Shown: positions 26,134 to 33,689 of the stretch, piece by piece
Layout: each line of letters starts with the position of its first letter
Position numbering within the stretch: the first letter of the stretch is position 1
Source: Nocardioides psychrotolerans
GTDB taxonomy: Bacteria > Actinomycetota > Actinomycetes > Propionibacteriales > Nocardioidaceae
Direction of reading: 5' to 3'
Length of the DNA stretch: 64,000 nucleotides
Assembly: GCF_900113685.1 (NCBI RefSeq)
Contig: NZ_FOQG01000018.1
Location: 1-64,000 of the forward strand
The notes under the pieces: model-generated
The model's input: only the letters and a program-made list of their open reading frames with translations
Told to the model about the DNA's origin: nothing
Databases searched by the model: none
Translations under genes and position numbers: made by a program

Positions 26134-27249
26134 TCAGCCTCTTTCCGCCCCCTTTCTGGAGGACAGGGGGTTGACGAGGGTGTCGACGATCGAGGACACA
26201 AGGTCGGCCTTGGCGCCGACGGCGCGGTGCCGCTTGCTCCACACGGTTTCGGGCCGCGCCTGGAGCAGCACGGTGTCCTCGCCAGCCGGGAGGTCGTCGT
26301 CCACGGCCCATTCGATGTCCTGGGGGCAGCCGTAGTGTTTCTCCGCAGCCCGGGCAAGCCTGGCGATGGCGATGATCTCCTCGTCGGTCACCGAGGGGGC
26401 GTTGACCTGGTCCTCGGGAAGCTCGACCCGACTGACCTGCGGGCAATCGGCTCCTTCGACGTCGGTCAGCAGGTGGGCATGGGTCTTGGGGCTGATCGTG
26501 CGGCGGTTGATCGTCCACATCACCTTGTCGATCAGGAAGTTGTCGGGCGTGACGTCGCCCGAGACGACGCCTTCCCCGAAACCCCAGGCTGCGTCGATGC
26601 AGATGCCGGAACGGTCACCGTTTGTCGGGTCCAGGGTGAAGGCGACGCCGGCAGCGCGCGGACGCACCATCTTCTGCACGGCCACGGCCATGTCCACCTG
26701 GTTGTGGTCGTAGCCCAGCTCATGTCGATACATGATGGCGCGCCCGGTGTAGAGGCTCGCCCAGCAGCACCGGATCTTCTCCAGCACGTCGTCGATGCCG
26801 CAGACCCACAGGTAGGTGTCGTGCTCACCCGCGAACGACGCCTCGGGCGAGTCCTCGGCCGTGGACGAGGAACGAACCGCAACAGGCACGTCTTCCACAC
26901 CCGACTGCGCGCAGAGGTCGGCGTACATCTGACGGATCATGGTCGCGTGCTCGACCGGGATCTCCCACGTCATCACCACTTCTCGTGCCTGCGCCGCGAC
27001 CGACTCCAGCGCCTCCTGAGTGATGTCCGAGAGGGGGCCCAGTCCGCCGTCGACGATCTCGGTGATCCGGTGCTTCGAACCAGAAGCTTCCTTGGCGTCG
27101 ACGAACACCCGGGTGGTCACCGCGAAGCCGGGTGGGACCGGGAGCCCGACCTGCATCATGGTGCCGAGCGAAGCGCACTTGCCGCCGACCTGGGGGTGGT
27201 ACTCCGCGGCGAGGTTGCCGAACGGAATCGCACTGGGGCAGGCAGACAT
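26134..27249 (-). CDS. PEP synthase/PPDK N-terminal ATP-binding-domain protein (phenylphosphate synthase-like small subunit)
   Basis: 371 aa corresponding only to the ATP-binding domain of PEP synthase. It has GGKCASLGTMMQVGLPVPPGF at the start, the glycine/serine loop VAVRSSSTAEDSPEASFAG, QKMVRPRAAGVAFTLDP, and the terminal DIEWAVDDDL followed by VLLQARPET. The swivel domain is absent and is supplied by the 24253-26064 product. Together they should transfer the beta-phosphate of ATP through phospho-His to a phenol, as in PpsB/PpsA and CreHI. Start: ATG 27249 has AGGAG nine bases upstream; a GTG at 27258 overlapping the phosphatase stop is the alternative. Confidence 0.87.
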   Translation of the reverse strand: MSACPSAIPFGNLAAEYHPQVGGKCASLGTMMQVGLPVPPGFAVTTRVFVDAKEASGSKHRITEIVDGGLGPLSDITQEALESVAAQAREVVMTWEIPVEHATMIRQMYADLCAQSGVEDVPVAVRSSSTAEDSPEASFAGEHDTYLWVCGIDDVLEKIRCCWASLYTGRAIMYRHELGYDHNQVDMAVAVQKMVRPRAAGVAFTLDPTNGDRSGICIDAAWGFGEGVVSGDVTPDNFLIDKVMWTINRRTISPKTHAHLLTDVEGADCPQVSRVELPEDQVNAPSVTDEEIIAIARLARAAEKHYGCPQDIEWAVDDDLPAGEDTVLLQARPETVWSKRHRAVGAKADLVSSIVDTLVNPLSSRKGAERG

Positions 27250-27254
27250 GGCGT

Positions 27255-28313
27255 TCACTCCTGGAAGCGGGGGTCGGAATTGGCGGGCAGGGCATCGAGG
27301 TCGGGGATCACGACCTCCTGGACGCGGTTGCGATAGAGCACGAGAGCGGTGGTCCCGCCGGCGACAATCCGCACCCGGACGAACTCGGTGTTGAACGGCT
27401 CGCCCGGGTCATAACCCATCGCAAGCGTCGCGAAGGCCCGGATCGGTCCGGAGTGCGTCGCGACCACGACGGTCTGGGCCGACGTCCTGGCATGGGCGTC
27501 GAGGATGCCGCGCCAGAATCGGCGTACGCAGGAGACGGGGGGCTCGAAATACATCATCGGCATGGTGAGCCAGTGGGTGATCGGGTCACCACCGCCCTGC
27601 TGGACTCCCCAGAAGCGGTCGACGTCGACAAGCCATCCGGGGCGCTCCCCCAAACCGACTCGCTCCAGCTTCTCGATCTCGCGGTGATAGAGCCGGAAGG
27701 CGCTGGTCACATCCCTGGGGCCCTCGGGCGTGGCAACCTCGAAGTTTCGGAAGTTGGGGTCGTCATGGAGTTCGCCGATGTCGGGCTGCCCGCGACCGTA
27801 GAGCTCGATGTTGTCGAGCAGGCCGCGGCGCAGGTGCTCAGCGGTCTGCCGGGCCCGGTTCGTTGGTGCGCACAGCAGCTCGACCTTCATGCCATCGGTG
27901 ACCCGACGGGCGAGTTCCTGCCCGCGCCGGTGCGCCTGCCAGGAACCGAGCGGGGTGAGGCCCGACTCCGAGGAATAGCCCTGGGTCTCACCATGCCGCA
28001 CGAGGTAGATGTCGCAGTCGATGTCGGCGACGTGCTCACGCCGCTCCGGGATGATCTCCTTCGTGCGGGTCACCTCCGCCCAGGCACGAGAGCTGCCGAC
28101 GACGTTGCCGTCGTAGGTCACCGGTTCGCTGGTGTGACCACGATCGCGGAACTGACGCAGGTAGAGCGGGACCGACTCGTCCTGCTCGGCCGGCCCGGCC
28201 GGCGCCGGGCTGCGGCGCGACTGGTGCCGCGTGAGATAGGCGGGTGCGTCAGGGCGCTCCGTGCGTGGCAGCGGCGAAGTCGACGACGGCTTCACGGTGT
28301 TCTCAGTGGTCAT
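27255..28313 (-). CDS. Histidine phosphatase (phosphoglycerate mutase-like) family protein
   Basis: 352 aa. After a disordered 95-residue leader comes the catalytic motif YLVRHGETQGY with the phospho-acceptor His107, then CAPTNRARQTAEHL, and the second catalytic His in VVVATHSGPIRAFATLAMGYDP. The family removes phosphate from small molecules. Here the gene immediately precedes the two kinase-like genes, forming a phosphorylation/dephosphorylation pair. In the Corynebacterium cresol route a dedicated phosphohydrolase releases the phosphate after oxidation, which is the best functional analogy. The long N-terminal extension is unusual for this family and could hold the protein to a partner. Confidence 0.85.
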   Translation of the reverse strand: MTTENTVKPSSTSPLPRTERPDAPAYLTRHQSRRSPAPAGPAEQDESVPLYLRQFRDRGHTSEPVTYDGNVVGSSRAWAEVTRTKEIIPERREHVADIDCDIYLVRHGETQGYSSESGLTPLGSWQAHRRGQELARRVTDGMKVELLCAPTNRARQTAEHLRRGLLDNIELYGRGQPDIGELHDDPNFRNFEVATPEGPRDVTSAFRLYHREIEKLERVGLGERPGWLVDVDRFWGVQQGGGDPITHWLTMPMMYFEPPVSCVRRFWRGILDAHARTSAQTVVVATHSGPIRAFATLAMGYDPGEPFNTEFVRVRIVAGGTTALVLYRNRVQEVVIPDLDALPANSDPRFQE

Positions 28314-28322
28314 TTCCCGGCC

Positions 28323-29234
28323 TCAGCTGTGCACCGTGAGGAACTGCTGGTTCACGACACCGTCGTAATAGAACATCGCCCGCCCCATCTCGGCCTCGGT
28401 CCAGGTGATCGGCTCCGAGCCGGGGTCGACCCAGTAGCCGCCGGTGAACATCTCGTTGCGGTTGCCCACCGGGTCGAAGAAGTAGAGGCACTGGCCGCGG
28501 GTCACCCCGTGCCGGGTGGGGTTCATCTCGATGTTGACACCGTGGTAGACGCAGGCGTCCGCTGCGTTGCGCAGGTCGTTCCACCCGTCCACCCAGAAGG
28601 CGAAGTGGTGGAACCCCTGGTTGGGCCCGGTGATGAAAGCGATGTCGTGCGAGCGGTGGGAGACCTCGAGCCAGCTGGCGATCTGGAAACCGTCGTCGCC
28701 GACGATCTGCTCGGTGAGCCGGAAGTCGAGGTGCTCGACAAGGAAGCGGGTGTTGGTGTCGACCTCTTCGGCGGTCAGGAAGAGGTGGTCCACCCGTGGC
28801 GGCGCGATGCCGACCAGACCCATCGGCCTGGGGGGCGGGTTCGTCTGCGGGAGCAAGTTGCCGACCTGCTGCATGCCGTAGACCAGCTCCATCTCGTGCC
28901 CGCTCGGCAGGGCGAAACGGATCGAGGTGCCGTGACCCGGCGCCCATTCGTCGGCGGCATAGCGGCGGACGGCGACACCGGCAGCCTCCAGTCGCTCCTG
29001 GTAGTGGTCGAGGTCATCGGCCTCGGTGACCTTGAATCCGAAATGGTTCAGGCCGTGGGTGGGCTCCATGGTCAGGACCACGCTGTGGTGCTGGTGCTCG
29101 TCCCAGCACTTGAAGAAGACCCGGGCGGAATCCCGCCCGGTCTCGATCATGCCGATGACCTCGGAGTAGTAGGCAGTGGCGAGCTCAAGATCGGGGACGC
29201 GGAGCTCGACGTGGGAAAGGCGCAGGATCGTCAT
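28323..29234 (-). CDS. Extradiol catechol 2,3-dioxygenase (VOC family), copy B
   Basis: 303 aa, two vicinal-oxygen-chelate modules typical of type I extradiol enzymes. The C-terminal module has the Fe(II) triad: His in PPRVDHLFLTAEEV, His in NQGFHHFAFWVDGW, and Glu in FDPVGNRNEMFTGGY. The conserved YFFDPVGNRNE block is characteristic of XylE-like catechol 2,3-dioxygenases. It opens a catecholic ring next to the hydroxyls. The start ATG shares one base with the stop of the upstream paralogue. The two copies are clearly diverged, so they may act on different catechols or form a hetero-oligomer. Confidence 0.91.
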   Translation of the reverse strand: MTILRLSHVELRVPDLELATAYYSEVIGMIETGRDSARVFFKCWDEHQHHSVVLTMEPTHGLNHFGFKVTEADDLDHYQERLEAAGVAVRRYAADEWAPGHGTSIRFALPSGHEMELVYGMQQVGNLLPQTNPPPRPMGLVGIAPPRVDHLFLTAEEVDTNTRFLVEHLDFRLTEQIVGDDGFQIASWLEVSHRSHDIAFITGPNQGFHHFAFWVDGWNDLRNAADACVYHGVNIEMNPTRHGVTRGQCLYFFDPVGNRNEMFTGGYWVDPGSEPITWTEAEMGRAMFYYDGVVNQQFLTVHS

Positions 29235-30325
29235 CAGGTGTGCACTCTCATGAATCGTTCGTTGACCTGGCCCTCGTAGTAGAAGATGGCGCGACCGATG
29301 TTGTCCTCGGTCCAGGTCAGGGTCGGGAAGTCCGGATCTGGGCGATAACCCCCGGTGAAGACCTCGTTGCGGGTGCCGAGCGGATCGAAGAAGTAGATGG
29401 TCGAGCCGCGGGTGATGCCGTGCCGGGTGGGACCGACGTCGAGCTGGATCCCGTTGTAGGCCAGCACGTCCGCCGCATCCCGCACGTCGTCCCAGTCGTC
29501 GAGCCAGAAAGCGAAGTGGTGCAGGCCTCCGTTGGGTCCGTGCACGATCGCGAGGTCGTGCGGGGAGTTGGACCGCTCGAGCCAGCTGCCGAGCTGGTGC
29601 CCGTTGCCGTCAAGGAGTTGCTCGGTCATGCGGAAGCCGAGGACGTCCATGAAGAACTGCGTCGACTCGCCGACCTCTTCGGCGTTGATCAGCATGTGAT
29701 CCAGCCGCGGCGGGCAGATCTTGTCCCGCGGGAACGGCTGGTCGTCGGTTGCCGGGTCAGGGGTACGGCGTCGCCCTGAGGCGCCCACCTTCTCGACGTC
29801 GGCGACCAGTTCCATCAGATGCCCGCTCGGGGTGGCGAAGCGGACGGATTCACCCTGGCCCAGGGTCTCGCCCTTGCTGATCCGCTCGACCGGGAAGCCG
29901 TAACGGGTGACCTTGTTCTCCAGGTCGGCCAGGTCGTCCTCGTGGTGGACCTTGAACGACATCAGGTCCATCCCCTGCCGCGGCGCATAGCGCAGGCGCA
30001 GGGAGTGGTGGTCCTCCTCGTCCCAGCACTTGAGGTAGACCGAGTCCTCGGTGCGTGCGGTGATCTCCATCCCCATGACGCCGGTGTAATACGCCGAGGC
30101 GAGGTCAAGGTCGGTGACCGTGGTGTCGACGTGGCCCAGGCGCAGGATCCCCTGCGGCCGGCGGGGCATCTTGCCTCGCTCGCCGTAGGCGTGAGCCTGC
30201 CGGGTGTCGGACGGGTCGAACCGGGCGCCGTCCGGCGGCGCGTCCGGTGCGAATTCGCGCCGCGTGCCTGCCGGAGTTCCCTCGGCTAGGTCCGCGTGCT
30301 CTGTGACGTCGTTCACATCAACCAT
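29234..30325 (-). CDS. Extradiol catechol 2,3-dioxygenase (VOC family), copy A with N-terminal extension
   Basis: About 363 aa. Catalytic module: His in PPRLDHMLINAEEVG, His in NGGLHHFAFWLDDW, Glu in FDPLGTRNEVFTGGY, all matching copy B. Preceding the first VOC module (ILRLGHVDTTVTDLDLASAYY) is an extra N-terminal region of about 58 residues, acidic then proline/glycine-rich with a tail EFAPDAPPDGARFDPSDT. Extradiol enzymes normally start within 10 residues of the first module. It is the first gene of the long operon; ATG 30325 was preferred, but upstream in-frame ATGs at 30346 and 30385 exist. Confidence 0.88.
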   Translation of the reverse strand: MVDVNDVTEHADLAEGTPAGTRREFAPDAPPDGARFDPSDTRQAHAYGERGKMPRRPQGILRLGHVDTTVTDLDLASAYYTGVMGMEITARTEDSVYLKCWDEEDHHSLRLRYAPRQGMDLMSFKVHHEDDLADLENKVTRYGFPVERISKGETLGQGESVRFATPSGHLMELVADVEKVGASGRRRTPDPATDDQPFPRDKICPPRLDHMLINAEEVGESTQFFMDVLGFRMTEQLLDGNGHQLGSWLERSNSPHDLAIVHGPNGGLHHFAFWLDDWDDVRDAADVLAYNGIQLDVGPTRHGITRGSTIYFFDPLGTRNEVFTGGYRPDPDFPTLTWTEDNIGRAIFYYEGQVNERFMRVHT

Positions 30326-30366
30326 GTGCCCATAGTTGGCCCCCATCCCGATCCCATACACGCGCC

Positions 30367-30383
30367 GTTCCGCCATACGGAAC
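30367..30383. promoter_or_regulatory. Palindromic operator candidate for the IclR regulator
   Basis: A perfect inverted repeat GTTCCG-N5-CGGAAC lies between the divergent catabolic arms (leftward dioxygenase start at 30325, rightward start near 30425). IclR-family dimers bind short palindromes of this size, and the cluster encodes one IclR protein at 31081-31860. Assignment is inference from position and symmetry. An AT-richer tract just to the right (30385-30400) could be part of a promoter. Confidence 0.55.
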
Positions 30384-30424
30384 ACAAGATAGATTTTTGG
30401 GTGCTGTCGGGTCAGGCTGTGGAG

Positions 30425-31084
30425 GTGAGCGAAACCCCTGCTTCAGCCCGCCCCGAAGCGATGCGTGATCTGGTCCGCGACTATGTCAGCGCATTGCACG
30501 CGACGTACCTCGACCACGTCCGGCACCTGCCGCCCGCCGAGCGCGGGGCGCTGCCACTGGTTGCTGCCCGCCAGTTGACTGTGATCGCCGCTGCGACGCA
30601 GCACCTGCACTTGCTCGCCACCACCGATTCGATGCCAGCGCTTCACGGGCAGGAGGTCGAGCTCACCGACACCTACGAGGGGGTCACGTGGACCGTGCGG
30701 TTCTACGACCCGTCAGTGCTGCCTGACCTCGGGCTTCTGGCTGACGACTCCCCCGAGGCCGTACGACGAGTCCTGGGTGTCTCGGACACCGTCTATCACC
30801 TCGCCGTGGCGGTCGGGGGTGGCTTGGGTGCCCACCACGCCCAGCACTCCGGGGTCGCGCTCGCCAACCAGCACGCCAAGACCATCCGGGACCTCGACAG
30901 GATCCGGAGGGCGCTGCCGCGTCAGGCCCAGATGGTCGACGAGCTCGGCTCGTGCGTCCGCAACGGGCTCGACCTGGCTGCTGGTCTGCTGGCGGCGGAG
31001 CTCACGGCACGTCGGATCGTCCCCATCCCGGGAGCACCTGCCGCGGAAAGCCTCCAGTCCGTGCTGGACGACGTCACCCGATGA
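30425..31084 (+). CDS. Conserved hypothetical protein of the aromatic cluster
   Basis: About 219 aa from the GTG at 30425 (other in-frame GTG/ATG starts at 30401, 30419 and 30461 are possible). Mostly helical and soluble, with MRDLVRDYVSALHATYLDHVRHLPP, a beta-rich middle (VELTDTYEGVTWTVRFYDPS), a histidine-rich stretch TVYHLAVAVGGGLGAHHAQH, and a final helix CVRNGLDLAAGLLAAELTARRIVP. No membrane segments or signal peptide. I do not recognise a family. It is the first gene of the divergent arm and overlaps the IclR regulator by 4 nt, so it is likely tied to the pathway, perhaps as a substrate-binding or auxiliary subunit. Confidence 0.75.
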   Translation: MSETPASARPEAMRDLVRDYVSALHATYLDHVRHLPPAERGALPLVAARQLTVIAAATQHLHLLATTDSMPALHGQEVELTDTYEGVTWTVRFYDPSVLPDLGLLADDSPEAVRRVLGVSDTVYHLAVAVGGGLGAHHAQHSGVALANQHAKTIRDLDRIRRALPRQAQMVDELGSCVRNGLDLAAGLLAAELTARRIVPIPGAPAAESLQSVLDDVTR

Positions 31085-31860
31085 CCGAGCCGACCGCCCT
31101 TCGCGCCGAACGACTGTCCAGTGTCGCGGCCGCCGCGCGGATCCTGCGCGAGTTCGGCAAGCACAGCACCCAACTCGGAGTCAGTCAGCTCGCCCGCCGA
31201 GTCGAGGTGGGCAAGAGCACCGCTCATCGAATCATCTGGACGCTCGTCGCGGAGGGCCTGCTCGAGAAGGTCGAGGAGACAGGCCTGTTCCGGCTCACGA
31301 CCACCATGGGCTCGCTCGGAGCGAGCGCCGAGACCTCCCAACGATTGCACGAGGCAGCGACCATCCCGCTCGACCAGCTGCGCAGGAAGACGAGAGGCAC
31401 CCTGCACATCGCCATCCTCGACGGTGTCGACGTGCTTTACATCGAGCGACGCGAGGGACCGGGCGCCATCCCGCTCTTCCGCGCGGTCGGCAGCCGCAAT
31501 GCGGCCCATGTGACCTCGAGCGGCAAAGTGCTCCTGGCCTTCCTCCCCTCCGACCGCCAGAAACGGCTCGTTCAGGAGATGCGGCTGACGCCCAAGACAC
31601 CTCGAACGATCACCTCGAAGTCGGACTTCCTGACCGAGCTGGCGCGTGTCCGCCACCAGGGCTACGCCGAGAACCGCGGCGAGTCGCAGCCCGGCATGTG
31701 CTCCATCGCCGCACCGATCCGTGATCCCCTCGGTCAGGTAGTCGCGTCGGTGTCGGTGGTGGAAGACGTGGAGGAAGTGGACCGGGGCCTGCACCACCTG
31801 ATCGGCCCGATCGTCGAGACGGCCGCCCGCATCTCCTCCGGCCTGGGGTGGACCCAGTGA
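31081..31860 (+). CDS. IclR-family transcriptional regulator
   Basis: 259 aa. N-terminal winged helix: AERLSSVAAAARILREFGKH, LGVSQLARRVEVGKSTAHRIIWTLVAEGLLE. C-terminal GAF-like effector domain: TRGTLHIAILDGVDVLYIERRE, AAHVTSSGKVLLAFLP, and SIAAPIRDPLGQVVASVSV. IclR proteins commonly control aromatic catabolism by sensing a pathway compound. It overlaps genes on both sides as ATGA and GTGA, so the regulator is co-transcribed with the fusion hydrolase and probably regulates the whole divergent cluster through the palindrome at 30367-30383. Confidence 0.92.
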   Translation: MTEPTALRAERLSSVAAAARILREFGKHSTQLGVSQLARRVEVGKSTAHRIIWTLVAEGLLEKVEETGLFRLTTTMGSLGASAETSQRLHEAATIPLDQLRRKTRGTLHIAILDGVDVLYIERREGPGAIPLFRAVGSRNAAHVTSSGKVLLAFLPSDRQKRLVQEMRLTPKTPRTITSKSDFLTELARVRHQGYAENRGESQPGMCSIAAPIRDPLGQVVASVSVVEDVEEVDRGLHHLIGPIVETAARISSGLGWTQ

Positions 31861-33089
31861 CCGGCGTGTGGGAGAGGGTCTGTCGGGTTGACGAGGTCAA
31901 GGCAACACGACCGGTCGGGAAGATTGTCGGGAATTCCGGCCAGGACCGGGATCGCGTGTGCGTCGTGCTCACGAACGATGCCGAACACGTGGCCATGCTG
32001 GATCGCTGCCCCCACCGAGATGTCGCCCTGTCGGGCGGGATCGTCAAGGAGGGCACGCTGGTCTGCCCCGGCCACTTCTGGCGCTTCGACCTCCCGACGG
32101 GCGAACGCACCGAGCTGCCGGATCGCGGCGCAACCGTCTATCCCACCCGGGTCGTCGATGGCTGGGTGGAGGCCCTGCTGCCGCCGTTGCAGCCACACCA
32201 GTCCATGCGCGAGTGGCTGCTCGCGCAGGCTCGAGAAGGCGGGCCTGCTGTGTCAGAGGCAGCTGCCGAGAGTCCGGAGATCGGCGAGAGCGTCTCCGTC
32301 GACGGGATCCTCACCAACTACCACGACCTGGGCTCGGGCGAGCCCGTGGTGCTGATCCACGGGTCAGGTCCGGGCGTCAGCGCGTGGGCCAACTGGCGTC
32401 TCACGCTTCCCGCCCTCGCCGAGAGCTTCCGCGTGATCGCCCCCGACGTCCTGGGCTTCGGCTACACCGAACGACCACCCGGCGCCCGTTACGACCTGAG
32501 CACCTGGACCGACCACCTGGTGGGCTTCCTCGACGCGCTCGGACTGGACCGCGTCTCACTCGTGGGCAACAGTTTCGGCGGCGCCCTCGCACTCAGCCTC
32601 GCCACCCGCCACCCTGAGCGCGTCGAACGGCTGGTCCTCATGGGCAGTGTCGGGGTGTCGTTCCCCATCACGGCCGGGCTGGACAAGGTCTGGGGTTTCG
32701 AGCCGTCGCTGGCGAACATGCGGGCACTCCTCGACGTCTTCGCCCACGATCACACCCTGGTCAACGACGACGTCGCCCGACTGCGGCTGGCCGCCGCCAC
32801 GCGTCCCGGAGTGCAGGAGGCGTACGCCGCGATGTTCCCCGCGCCACAGCAGGCCCGTGTCGACGCCATGGCGCTCGACGAGGATCTCGTCCGCTCGATC
32901 GGGCACCCGACCCTGCTCGTCCACGGACGCGAGGACCGCGTGATCCCCCTGACCACCTCGCTGCGCCTGCACGAGTTGATCGACGACTCCCGACTGCACG
33001 TCTTCGACCGTTGTGGGCACTGGGTCCAGATCGAACACGCGACAGCGTTCAACCGTTTGCTCGCGGACTTCCTCGGATCGTGCGGGTGA
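31857..33089 (+). CDS. Fusion of Rieske ferredoxin and alpha/beta hydrolase (meta-cleavage product hydrolase)
   Basis: About 410 aa in one uninterrupted frame. Residues 1-110 are a Rieske ferredoxin: C51-x-H53 (DRCPHRDVALSGG) and C70-x2-H73 (VCPGHFWRFDLPTG). After a linker of about 30 residues, an alpha/beta hydrolase begins near 145 (VDGILTNYHDLGSGEPVVLIHGSGPG). Its nucleophile is S239 in LVGNSFGGAL, the acid is probably D360 in HGREDRVIP, and the base H388 in CGHWVQIE. The hydrolase half is like XylF/BphD-type hydrolases of ring-cleavage products. The Rieske half could serve as electron carrier to the oxygenase. Start is the GTG overlapping the IclR stop. Confidence 0.88.
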   Translation: MTGVWERVCRVDEVKATRPVGKIVGNSGQDRDRVCVVLTNDAEHVAMLDRCPHRDVALSGGIVKEGTLVCPGHFWRFDLPTGERTELPDRGATVYPTRVVDGWVEALLPPLQPHQSMREWLLAQAREGGPAVSEAAAESPEIGESVSVDGILTNYHDLGSGEPVVLIHGSGPGVSAWANWRLTLPALAESFRVIAPDVLGFGYTERPPGARYDLSTWTDHLVGFLDALGLDRVSLVGNSFGGALALSLATRHPERVERLVLMGSVGVSFPITAGLDKVWGFEPSLANMRALLDVFAHDHTLVNDDVARLRLAAATRPGVQEAYAAMFPAPQQARVDAMALDEDLVRSIGHPTLLVHGREDRVIPLTTSLRLHELIDDSRLHVFDRCGHWVQIEHATAFNRLLADFLGSCG

Positions 33090-33105
33090 CCGGCTGGGCC
33101 CGGCC

Positions 33106-33633
33106 CTACTCCCTGATCGCGTTGGGAGCGAAGTCGAGGTTGAGCGATGCCAGACCTTCGACAGGCCTGAACCCGAGTTTCCGATAGAGGCCGAGCGCGG
33201 CTTGGTTGTCCACTTCCGTCGCGAGGGATAGCCGTGTTGCGCCTGCGGCGAGTGCTGCCTCTCGGACTGCGCCCACCAGAGCGGCTGCCGCTCCTTGGCG
33301 GCGAGACTCGGGGAGCACGTAGAGGTCGCGCAGCTGCCAGAACCGTCCCATGACCAGAGATGCGGGGATCGCATGGGCGGTGGCTAGGCCGATGGGAGGC
33401 ATGTCCACCGACGAGTCCACGGATGCCGTGTAGACCGTGAGCATGCGCGACTGGACCATGTCGGCGAGCCAGCTGAGGGTGCGCCCGTCCCCATCCCCGT
33501 CCCCATCCCCGTCTGCCGGCTCGCCGTCATGGTGCCGGTACTGGTTGAACAGGCCGCTGGCCGCTGCGAGCGTCTCGTCGGTGTCGCACGTCGTGACCCG
33601 CAGCGTGTCCCTGGGGACTGAAATGTCGCTCAT
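33106..33633 (-). CDS. GNAT-family N-acetyltransferase
   Basis: 175 aa with acetyl-CoA-binding motif A: WQLRDLYVLPESRRQGAAAALVGAVREAALAAG, then TEVDNQAALGLYRKLGFRPVEG. Substrate unknown. Oddity: residues about 38-50 form a GD repeat (DGDGDGDGDG) encoded by a short 12-bp tandem repeat around 33484-33512, an in-frame repeat that could vary in length. Convergent with the fusion hydrolase gene, 16 bp apart. Confidence 0.86.
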   Translation of the reverse strand: MSDISVPRDTLRVTTCDTDETLAAASGLFNQYRHHDGEPADGDGDGDGDGRTLSWLADMVQSRMLTVYTASVDSSVDMPPIGLATAHAIPASLVMGRFWQLRDLYVLPESRRQGAAAALVGAVREAALAAGATRLSLATEVDNQAALGLYRKLGFRPVEGLASLNLDFAPNAIRE

Positions 33634-33689
33634 GTCTGCCTCTACTCCCCTGGTGTCGGATCGTGCCGATGGGCGCCCGAGTCAACGCC

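Noticed and set aside
27132..29279. 715-codon forward ORF
   Set aside because: Antisense to phosphatase and dioxygenase genes, which carry intact catalytic motifs; the long frame reflects high-GC codon structure.
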